Shown piece after piece: positions 1-7,100 of a stretch of DNA of 8,258 nt. The position numbers and the translations under genes are program-made. The notes beneath the pieces were generated by a model, which did not search any database, was not told the origin of the DNA, and was given only the letters and a program-made list of their open reading frames with translations. This DNA is from an uncultured Microbacteriaceae bacterium. GTDB lineage: Bacteria; Actinomycetota; Actinomycetes; Actinomycetales; Microbacteriaceae. The stretch is taken from positions 1 to 8,258 of the forward strand of contig CAKUJB010000064.1 of assembly GCA_934661165.1 (NCBI GenBank), read 5' to 3'. The stretch's first letter is position 1. Each line of letters starts with the position of its first letter.

Positions 1-1
1 G

Positions 2-31
2 GCGAGCGTCATCGAGGGCGTGCCGGTCTAG
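2..31 (+). CDS. C-terminal end of an upstream gene (partial)
   Basis: The frame beginning at base 2 reads ASVIEGVPV and then TAG. All nine codons end in G or C, as in the real genes here, and the residues are ordinary. Only nine residues are visible, so no function can be given. Two other readings compete: frame 1 is open from base 1 to the TGA at 190-192 but is Arg-rich with mixed third positions in its first half, and a 50-codon minus-strand frame (28-180, GTG start) also has high GC3. None is convincing alone. Confidence 0.3.
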   Translation, partial: ASVIEGVPV

Positions 32-193
32 CCGGTGCTCGCCCTCGGAGCGACCGCCGCAGCGACGCAGGGGCAGGTCGCACCGATCCGGGGCGCCAGC
101 ACGTGGAGCCCGTCCGCGCGCTGAGCCAGGCCTTCCGCGATCGGCTCGGCCGCGCGATGCTCGATGACGATGCCGCGCACGCCTCATGCTGAT
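32..193. other. Short intergenic stretch without a supported gene
   Basis: Between the TAG at 29-31 and the lipoprotein start I see no clear promoter, ribosome-binding site or terminator. The minus-strand frame 180 to 28 (50 codons, about 88% G/C third positions) and the plus frame ending TGA at 190-192 remain possible coding readings. Neither has a good ribosome-binding site or a recognisable motif. If the plus frame is real, its stop lies one base before the ATG at 194, which would fit translational coupling. Confidence 0.35.
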
Positions 194-886
194 ATGTCGC
201 GTCCGATGCCTCGTCGTGTTGCGGCGGTCCTCGTCGTGGTCCTCGCGCTCGGGTGCGGCGCGCGGCCGCCTCCGATGGCGCCGCCCCCGCTCGACGGCGA
301 CGAGGACGGGCCTCGCCCGAGCATCGCCGGGATCGTGCTCCCGCCCCTGCCGCTCGACGTCGAGATCGACGACACGGCGATCGAGGAGGGCTGGCGCCGC
401 GCGGAGCTCGCGCTCTCGATGCCGACGCCGCGACCGCCGCGCGGCGAGCTCTGGGAGGTCGAGGCGTGGGCCGACGACGAGCTCACCGGCTGGATGCATC
501 GCCGGGCCGAGGCGGTCGGCGCGGCGCAGCGAGCGCTCGAGGGCGCGCGCATGGGCCGCTCGGAGCTCAGCGTGGTGGCCTCGGCGATCCTCGGGCTCGC
601 CTACTCGCGCTTCGCGCTCGATCTGCGCGGCATCCCGGTCCCCGAGGTCTTCGCCTCGGACGCGGAGCGCTCGCGCGCGTTCCAAGCGGCGCTGCACGGC
701 GCGACCGGCCCGCTCTGGCAGCGCGCCCTCGACGCCTTCGGCAGCTGCGCGAGCGCCGCCGCCGCCGCGCCGGCGCACAGCCTGGCCTCGTGGCGCGAGT
801 TCTGCGACGGCGAGGGCCGGAGCGCCGCCGCGATGCTCCCGGACGCGGAGCGCCAGGACGAAGACGAGCGCCGAGACGAGGACTGA
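194..886 (+). CDS. Lipoprotein of unknown function
   Basis: This 230-residue protein opens with a type II (lipoprotein) signal peptide: a basic start with two Arg at 7-8, a hydrophobic run at 9-19, then the lipobox L-A-L-G-C with the lipidated Cys at 21. A Pro/Asp-rich linker follows. The rest (about 45-200) is helical and rich in Ala, Glu and Arg, with a final Asp/Glu-rich tail. The pattern in the last third (an SRFALDLRGIPVP stretch, a later PLWQRALDAF stretch, then W-x-E-F-C) resembles, from memory, the C-terminal part of myxobacterial TPR-type lipoproteins; no TPR units are clear here. In-frame ATGs lie at 164, 170, 194 and 206, and none has a good Shine-Dalgarno site. I chose 194 because it gives a signal peptide of usual length and follows a possible upstream stop by one base; a gene finder may choose 164. 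It probably sits in an envelope membrane. Function unknown. Confidence 0.75.
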   Translation: MSRPMPRRVAAVLVVVLALGCGARPPPMAPPPLDGDEDGPRPSIAGIVLPPLPLDVEIDDTAIEEGWRRAELALSMPTPRPPRGELWEVEAWADDELTGWMHRRAEAVGAAQRALEGARMGRSELSVVASAILGLAYSRFALDLRGIPVPEVFASDAERSRAFQAALHGATGPLWQRALDAFGSCASAAAAAPAHSLASWREFCDGEGRSAAAMLPDAERQDEDERRDED

Positions 887-895
887 GTTGGTTGG

Positions 896-916
896 CGCGC
901 GCTTCGCGAGCGCGCG
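896..916 (+). terminator. GC-rich hairpin after the lipoprotein gene
   Basis: A perfect 8-bp inverted repeat (CGCGCGCT / AGCGCGCG) surrounds a 5-base loop and starts 9 nt after the TGA. A stem this strong could end transcription or protect the mRNA 3' end. No T run follows, so it is not a classic intrinsic terminator, and in DNA this GC-rich such stems can occur by chance. Confidence 0.35.
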
Positions 917-1180
917 AGCCGAGCTACGCGGCACCGACCCGCTGGCGCTGCCCATCCCCGGTGTCCAGTCAGCCGGAACCGCTCCGCTCGGCGTTCTCTC
1001 TATCTATCTGAGCTTCCCCGCTCGCTCGGGTCGCACCGCCACGCTCCTCCCTGTCGCAGTCCGCGCGCCGCCCTCCCCGACCGCAGCACGCGTCCGCGGC
1101 GCGTAACGAACCTGCGCGCGCGCGCCTCGGGGAGGAGGCACGCCCGTTCGTGATCCACGCCGGGATCGCCGCGTGCACCC
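917..1180. other. Intergenic region, probable leader of the oxidoreductase gene
   Basis: I find no convincing gene here; the open frames are Arg/Ser/Pro-rich shadows. A pyrimidine-rich low-complexity stretch at 994-1010 (TCTCTC then repeated TATC) is the least GC-rich part and the likeliest site for a promoter, but no -35/-10 pair can be assigned. A short inverted repeat (ACGCG at 1088-1092, CGCGT at 1100-1104) is too weak to call an operator. Confidence 0.4.
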
Positions 1181-1185
1181 AGGAG
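1181..1185 (+). promoter_or_regulatory. Ribosome-binding site of the oxidoreductase gene
   Basis: AGGAG lies 4 nt before the ATG at 1190. It supports that start over the alternative frame beginning at 1150. Confidence 0.65.
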
Positions 1186-1189
1186 CGCG

Positions 1190-2779
1190 ATGGACTGCGA
1201 CACGGTCGTGATCGGCAGCGGGATCGGCGGCCTCTCGGCGGCGCTCGCGCTCGCGAGAGCCGGGCAGCGCGTGATCGTCCTCGAGCAGCACTACCTGCCG
1301 GGAGGATGGACGCACAGCTTCACCCTCGAGGGACACACGTTCAGCCCAGGCGTGCACTACCTCGGCGAGCTCGAGGAGGGCGCCAACCTCCGGCGCTTCT
1401 TCGAGGGGCTCGGCGTCGGTCGCCACCTCGCGTTCCAGGAGCTCTCGCCGGACGGCTACGATCACCTCCTCGTCGCCGGCGAGCGCTACGACGTGCCCAA
1501 GGGCCCCGAGCGCCACACCGAGCGCATGAAGCGGCGCTTCCCGCGGATCGCCGGCGGCATCGAGCGCTACTTCGCCACCTGCCGCGCGATCGCGAAGGAG
1601 CTCGACGGGGCGGGCGATCTGCTCTCGTTGCCGGCGCTGGTCTCGGCGCCCTTCCGCTTGCCGACGCTGACACGCTGGGGCTTCGCGAAGCTCGACGCGC
1701 TCCTCGACGCGTGCGGCATCGACGATCCGCTGGCGCGCGCGTTCCTCTGTGGGCAGTGCGGCAACCACGGCCTGGCGCCCGAGCACGTCTCGCTTCCTGC
1801 GCACGCCGTGATGATCCAGCACTACATGCACGGCGCGTACTACCCGGTCGGCGGCGCCAAGCGCATCCCGGCGGCCTTCCTAAAGGAGCTGCGCGCCCAC
1901 GGCGGCTCGATCGAGCTGCGCACCCGCGTGCGCGAGATCCTCGTCGAGCGCGGCCGCGCGATCGGCGTGCGGCTCGAGAGCGGCGACACGATCCGATCGA
2001 AGAACGTCGTCTCGAACGCCGACGCCGCGCTCACCTACGAGACCTTGCTCCCCTCGAGCGCGCGCTTGCAGCGCCAGCGCGCGCGGCGCATGCGCCCTTC
2101 GACCAGCTCGATCAGCCTCTTCGCCGCGACCGACATGGATCTCTCCGCCTACGACTCGGGCAACTACTGGTGGTATCGCCACGCCGACGTCGCCGGCGTC
2201 TACCGGCGCATGGAGCAGCAGCTCCCCGGCCGCGAGCTCGAGGGGCTCTTCGTCTCGATCAGCTCGCTCAAAGATCCGCGGCCGCACCGCGAGCACACGC
2301 TCGAGATGTTCACGTTCGTCCCGCACCACGCGTTCTCGAAGTGGGCGGGCAGCACGACCGGGATGCGCGAGGCGGGCTACGAGAGCCTCAAGCGCGGCCT
2401 GATGGGCACGATGCTGCGCGCGGCCGATCAGGTGATCCCCGGGCTCTCGCGGCGCCTCACCTTCGCGGAGCTCGGCACGCCCCTCACCAACGACTTCTAC
2501 TGCGCCAGCTGGCGAGGCGCCTGCTACGGCATCGCGAAGACGCCCTGGCAGGTCGGCCCCTTCGCGTTCCAGACCCGCGCGCCGGTGAAGAACCTCTACC
2601 TCGCCGGCGCGAGCACGGTGAGCCACGGCGTGGCCGGCGCGGGCATCTCGGGCCTCTTCGCCGCGCAGGCCGCCCTCGGCCTGCCGGACGCGAGCGAGCT
2701 CCTCGCCCTGGCCGACGGCTCGCTGCGCATCATCCCCGCGCCCGCCGAGACGCGGGCGCTCGCGGCCACCGGCACCTGA
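1190..2779 (+). CDS. FAD-dependent oxidoreductase, retinol saturase / CrtISO-like
   Basis: This complete 529-residue protein belongs to the phytoene desaturase/CrtI superfamily of FAD oxidoreductases. The N-terminus has the Rossmann dinucleotide-binding motif G-S-G-I-G-G (residues 9-14), ending in the acidic V-L-E-Q at 30-33 that contacts the FAD ribose, then L-P-G-G. The details match all-trans-retinol 13,14-reductase (RetSat) and carotenoid isomerases better than classic phytoene desaturases: SPGVHYLGELEEG (52-64), HYMHGAYYPVGGAKRIP (211-227), KNVVSNADA (271-279), NYWWY (325-329), GTPLTNDFYCASWRGACYG (429-447) and the C-terminal FAD segment NLYLAGASTVSHGVAGAG (468-485). Such enzymes reduce or isomerise polyene double bonds; the substrate here is unknown and no carotenoid genes are in the window. 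There is no signal peptide or clear membrane helix, so it is probably cytoplasmic or membrane-associated. Start supported by AGGAG at 1181-1185. Family assignment is firm; RetSat-like activity is inference. Confidence 0.9.
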   Translation: MDCDTVVIGSGIGGLSAALALARAGQRVIVLEQHYLPGGWTHSFTLEGHTFSPGVHYLGELEEGANLRRFFEGLGVGRHLAFQELSPDGYDHLLVAGERYDVPKGPERHTERMKRRFPRIAGGIERYFATCRAIAKELDGAGDLLSLPALVSAPFRLPTLTRWGFAKLDALLDACGIDDPLARAFLCGQCGNHGLAPEHVSLPAHAVMIQHYMHGAYYPVGGAKRIPAAFLKELRAHGGSIELRTRVREILVERGRAIGVRLESGDTIRSKNVVSNADAALTYETLLPSSARLQRQRARRMRPSTSSISLFAATDMDLSAYDSGNYWWYRHADVAGVYRRMEQQLPGRELEGLFVSISSLKDPRPHREHTLEMFTFVPHHAFSKWAGSTTGMREAGYESLKRGLMGTMLRAADQVIPGLSRRLTFAELGTPLTNDFYCASWRGACYGIAKTPWQVGPFAFQTRAPVKNLYLAGASTVSHGVAGAGISGLFAAQAALGLPDASELLALADGSLRIIPAPAETRALAATGT

Positions 2780-2788
2780 GGAGGCCAT

Positions 2789-2806
2789 CGAGAGGACCCG
2801 CCCTCG
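2789..2806 (+). terminator. Possible hairpin after the oxidoreductase gene
   Basis: CGAG-a-GG pairs with CC-CTCG (one bulged A) around a 5-base loop, starting 10 nt after the TGA. There is no T run. It lies in the gap of roughly 45-100 nt before the kinase-like gene and may be chance. Confidence 0.2.
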
Positions 2807-2880
2807 TGTGGTAACCTGACGCCATCGAGCTCGGGGCGCCGCCGTGGATTGGACGTTACGAGGAGATCCTGCCGATCTCG

Positions 2881-4065
2881 GTGGAGGGCGGGTTTCGTCT
2901 GACCGCCGTGCGCGAGGTCGCGACCGGCAAGGAGTGCGTCGCCGTGTGGAGGGCGCCCGCCGCCGACCCGAGCGCGGCGCGCGTCGCGATCGAGCTCGCG
3001 CACCGCGCCCACAGCCGGATCGATCATCCCGTGATCGCGCCGGCCTGTCACCTCGACCCGAGCCGTGACTATGCGATCTTCGACTGCGCCGCGCGGGTGG
3101 ATCTCGCCGGCCTCCTCGCGATCGCGCGCGGACCGGAGCCGCGCATCCGGCACAGCGAGGCCGACGGCTTCATCGTCGCGCTGCGCGACGCGCTCTTCGC
3201 CGCGGCCGAGCAAGAGGATCCGCGCGACGGAGGCCCGTGCTGCATCGGGACGGTCGGCTACGGCAACGTGCTCTTCGCACCAGACGGCCGCTTCTGGCTG
3301 CTCGGCCTCGGCCACAACCTCCCGCTCGCCGACGAGCACGGCCGCATCGGAGGTCGATCGACCGCGTTCCACGCGCCGGAGGTCGCGGTCGGTGCGCGCC
3401 CCACCAAGTCGTCCGACTTCGTGGCGCTCCTCCTCTTCGCGCGCTCGCTGCTGCCCTTCATGGTGCTCGAGCGCTCCCTCGTGCGCATCATCGCGGGCAA
3501 CTCAATCGCCGAGGACCTCGAGCTCTTGGGGAAGCTCGTCTGGTTCGAGCGGCGCGTGGTCACGGCCGTCCCCCCCGACCGCGCCTCGATCGAGGAGGCC
3601 ATCGCGACCTCGAACCGCATCCGCCAGCTGCTCCGCGTCGAGCCCGACGTGAGCTCGTTCCACGCGGCCGTCGCCGCGATCCTCGGTGACGATCCCCGGC
3701 TCTCCACGGTCTCCGGCACGCGCATCCGCGTCGCGGACGACGGCTCGTTCGTCGAATCGAACGGAGCCCGCGCGCTCATCCCCGGCCGCGGCCCGCTGCG
3801 GCGGCTCGTCCGCGAGCTGGCCCGCGCTCGGATCGAGCGGCCCGGCTCGGGCATGACGGTCGCCGAGCTCTTCGAGGCCGGCTGGCCCGGCGAGCGCGCC
3901 GCGCAGCGCTCCGCCCGCAACCGCGTCCACGTCGCGGTGAGCACGCTCCGCAAGCTGGCCTTCGCGAGCGAGCTCGAGTCTCACGCGGGTGCCTATCGGA
4001 TCAGCCCCTCGGTCACCGTCGAGCTCGCCCCGCCTGACGCCGACTCTAGATTAAGCGCCTCTTAA
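2881..4065 (+). CDS. Pseudokinase fused to winged-helix DNA-binding domain
   Basis: From the GTG at 2881 this is 394 residues. Residues 1-200 follow the plan of a Hanks-type Ser/Thr kinase: a Gly-rich loop remnant (GGFRLTAVREVATGKE, then VAVW), an H-x-HP stretch, a hinge-like YAIFDCAARVDLAGLL (64-79), an N-V-L-F-A-P-D-G-R-F-W-L-L catalytic-loop/beta segment (129-141), A-P-E (165-167) and S-D-F-x-A-L (178-183). The key residues are gone: VAVW replaces VAxK, GTVGYGN (123-129) replaces HRDxKPxN, and GLG (142-144) replaces DFG. It is therefore probably a pseudokinase. Residues about 280-382 look like an OmpR/PhoB-type winged helix (MTVAELFEAGWPGE, then RVHVAVSTLRKLA as recognition helix, then GAYRIS as the wing). 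It may bind DNA under control of a ligand or partner. The frame is open back to 2815 and encodes more kinase-like sequence, so the true start may be upstream at a rare codon. Confidence 0.75.
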   Translation: MEGGFRLTAVREVATGKECVAVWRAPAADPSAARVAIELAHRAHSRIDHPVIAPACHLDPSRDYAIFDCAARVDLAGLLAIARGPEPRIRHSEADGFIVALRDALFAAAEQEDPRDGGPCCIGTVGYGNVLFAPDGRFWLLGLGHNLPLADEHGRIGGRSTAFHAPEVAVGARPTKSSDFVALLLFARSLLPFMVLERSLVRIIAGNSIAEDLELLGKLVWFERRVVTAVPPDRASIEEAIATSNRIRQLLRVEPDVSSFHAAVAAILGDDPRLSTVSGTRIRVADDGSFVESNGARALIPGRGPLRRLVRELARARIERPGSGMTVAELFEAGWPGERAAQRSARNRVHVAVSTLRKLAFASELESHAGAYRISPSVTVELAPPDADSRLSAS

Positions 4066-4071
4066 GACGCG
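4056..4071. promoter_or_regulatory. AT-rich palindrome overlapping the stop codon
   Basis: The 8-bp perfect palindrome TCTTAAGA (4060-4067) is flanked by CGC and GCG with one mismatched pair, giving a 16-bp dyad. Just upstream, TTAAG (4051-4055) can pair instead with CTTAA (4061-4065). It is an AT-rich island in very GC-rich DNA, about 70 nt before the giant lipoprotein start. That suits a promoter or operator, but no factor can be named. Confidence 0.3.
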
Positions 4072-4128
4072 ACTCCGCGCACTCCCGAGCACACTCCATC
4101 CCAAGGCCCGACGCGGGTGCGGTGGATT

Positions 4129-4132
4129 GGAG
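4129..4132 (+). promoter_or_regulatory. Ribosome-binding site of the giant lipoprotein gene
   Basis: GGAG lies 5 nt before the ATG at 4138. It favours that ATG over the in-frame GTG at 4117, and the lipoprotein signal peptide starts cleanly from it. Confidence 0.6.
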
Positions 4133-4137
4133 CGACG

Positions 4138-7100
4138 ATGGGGAGCAAGACGAGGCAGTGGGTCTTGGCCGCGATTCTCGGCGGCTTGGTCGGGTGCGAC
4201 AGCCCGATGACGGGTATCGACGCCGGCCCGACGCAGGGTGAAGACGCTTCGATGGATGGCGCGAGCGCGGCGGTCGACTCGGCCGTGTGCCCCGACGATT
4301 GCGACGACAGCCTCTTCTGCAATGGCGTCGAGACCTGTGAGGGCGGTGCGTGCACCGAAGGAGAGCCGCCTTGCGTTGCCGCCGAGTGCGATGAAGACGC
4401 CGACACCTGCGCGTGCAGCGAGCCCGATCAGGACGGCGATGGACGACGCTCGATCGCGTGCGGCGGAGACGACTGCGACGACACCGACCCGAACCGCTTC
4501 CCCGGCAACACCGAGGTCTGCGACGTCGGCGGCCACGACGAGGACTGCGACCCGGCGACCTACGGCTTTCGCGATCTCGACTCGGACGGCGCGCCCGATG
4601 CGGCCTGCTGCAACACCGCGGAGGACGGGACGAGCCGCTGCGGCACCGACTGCAACGACGCCGCGTCGACGACGCATCCGTCCGCGCCCGAGGTGTGCGA
4701 CGGCGCCGACAACAACTGCGACACGCGAGTCGACGAGGGCGTCACGGAGACCTTCTGGCCCGACGCCGACGGGGACGGCTTCGGCTCGCCCGCCGGCCCC
4801 CCGATGACCGCGTGCTTCTCGCCGGCCGACCACGCGGACAACGACGACGACTGCGACGACACGCGCGCGGAGGTCAACCCAGGCAACCCGGAGATCTGTG
4901 ATACCGCGGGCCTCGACGAGAACTGCGACGGAGAGGCGAACCCTCCCTCGCTGTGCATGTGCGTCGGCAGCGGCTCCCGCCCCTGCACGCTACCGGGCGC
5001 CTGCGCGAGCGGCACCGAGACCTGCAGCGGCGGCCTGTGGGGGAGCTGCTCGACCGCGCCCATCGCCGAGAGCTGCAACGGACTCGATGACGACTGCGAC
5101 GGCACGATCGACGACGGAGTCGATATCGTCTGCTATCCCGACGCTGACAACGACGGTTACGCCGTGGCCGTCCCCGACCCGGATGCGGTGGCGGTGCGCC
5201 GCTGCCCCGACGCGAGCCGCCCCGCGGTCGGGGGCTGTCCCGCGAACACCACGAACCGCCGGCCGTTCGGTGTCGACGTCGACTGCAACGACGGGCCTGG
5301 CGGCTCGACAATCCATCCCGGAGCACCCGAGGTCTGCAACGGCCAGAACGACGACTGCGACGCCGCGACGGACGAGGGCGTCTCGGTGATCTGCTACGCC
5401 GATGCCGACGGAGACACCTACGCTGGCGTGGGAGCCGCAGGGGTGCCGACGTGTCCGGTCTCGGGTCGCGACGCGGTGGGCGGCTGCCCGACGCTCATGA
5501 CCAACCGCGACCCCGCACTCGAGAGCGACTGCGACGAGTCGCGCTCGTTCGTGAGCCCCGCGGGGATCGAGACGTGCAATGGGCTCGATGACGACTGCGC
5601 GGGGGGAGTCGACGACGGGGTCCTCACGCGCTTCTACGAGGACGCCGACGGAGACGGTGTCGGCTCCGCATCCGCCGGCGCCGCCACCGTGGAGGCGTGC
5701 TTCGCGCCGGCCGGGTTCGTGGCGAGCGCCACCGACTGTGACGACGCGAACGCGGCGATCCGACCGGGGCTGCCCGAGCTCTGCGATGCCGCGATGCTCG
5801 ACGAGAATTGCGACGGGGTGATCAACCCGCCGAGCGAGTGCATGTGCACCGGCACCGAGAGCCGGCCATGCGGCCTCCCGGGGGCGTGCGCCGCCGGGCT
5901 GCAGACGTGCGCGTCGGGGGCCTGGGGCGCCTGTTCGATCGGGCCCGTGTCCGAGACCTGCAACGAGGTGGACGACGACTGCGACGGACTTGCCGACGAG
6001 ATGCTCACCGTCACCTGCTATCCCGATCAAGACAACGACGGCTACGCCGCGGAGGACGTCGACTCGGCCGAGGAGTGCCCCGACTCCGGGCGGCCCGCGG
6101 TCGGAGGCTGCCCCACCGGCTACACCGATCGCGCACCGCTCGGCGCTGATCTCGACTGCAATGACTCGCTCGCGAGCGTGCGACCGAGCGCCGCCGAGAC
6201 CTGCGATGGATCGATCGACGAGGACTGCGACGGACTGGTCGACGAGGGAGTGTCAGTGAGGTGCTTCCCCGATCTCGACGGGGACACGTTTGCGCCGACC
6301 GGGAGTCTGTCCGCCTCCTACTGCCCGGTCAGCGGCCGCGAGTCGGTCGGCGGCTGCCCGGTCAACACCACCAATCGTGACCCGGCGGGTGGCTCCGACT
6401 GCGACGACGGATCCTCGGCGACGAACCCCACCGCGACGGAGATCTGCGACGGCACGAGGGACGACGACTGCGACGGGATGGTCGACGACGGCTGCTCGTG
6501 CGTGAACGGGGCGAGCCGCGCCTGCGCGGACACGTACGGCCGGTGCTTGGGCGGCACCCAGCTCTGCACCGCGGGAGCGTGGGGCTCGTGCAACGTCCTG
6601 CCGCTCGCCGAGGTCTGCAACGCGCAGGACGATGACTGTGACGGATCGGTCGACGAGGGCACGACCATCGCCTGCTACGCCGACGAAGACGACGACACCT
6701 ATCCGCTCGGGTCTGCGGTGGAGCTGCGAGTGTGTCCGGTCTCAGGCCGCGACGCGGTGGGAGGGTGCTCATTCCAGCTGACGAACGTCGCGCCCGCCCC
6801 TGGAATCAGCGACTGCGCGGATACCAACCCTGCCGCGAACCCCGGCGCGACCGAGGTGTGCGACGGCGCCTCCCCACCGGTCGACGAGGACTGCGACGGG
6901 ACGGCGAACCCGACGTCGCTGTGCGCCTGCGCCAACGGGACCGTGCGAAGCTGCCCCGACGAGGGAGTGTGCTCGACCGGCACGCAGACGTGCGCGGCCG
7001 GACAGTGGGGCGCCTGCACGATTCAGCCGACCACCGAGTCGTGCAACATGCTCGACGACGACTGCAACGGGTCTGTTGACGACGGGGTGTCCGTCACCTG

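Noticed and set aside
28..180. 50-codon minus-strand frame with high GC3
   Set aside because: Plausible composition, but only a GTG start with a GAGG one base away, no motif, and a competing gene end on the plus strand. Kept only as a note.
186..1106. 306-codon plus-strand frame over the lipoprotein
   Set aside because: Arg/Ser-rich shadow with no domain. The frame ending at 886 has a lipobox and normal composition.
1004..1831. 275-codon minus-strand frame (and a similar one at 1880-2788)
   Set aside because: Antisense shadows of the oxidoreductase. Low-complexity composition and no family pattern.
1150..2814. 554-codon plus-strand frame overlapping the oxidoreductase
   Set aside because: The product is Arg/Ala-rich out-of-frame translation of GC-rich DNA. 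The frame starting at 1190 has all the FAD-enzyme motifs and a ribosome-binding site.
2844..3068. Alternative short frame with a GTG start before the kinase-like gene
   Set aside because: After a few codons it becomes Arg-rich out-of-frame sequence. The kinase-like pattern is in the frame of 2881.
4990..6030. 346-codon open frame on the minus strand
   Set aside because: It lies fully antisense to the Cys/Asp repeat gene. Its Val/Ala/Arg-rich product is what repeated GAC and TGC codons give when read backwards, and it has no recognisable motif.
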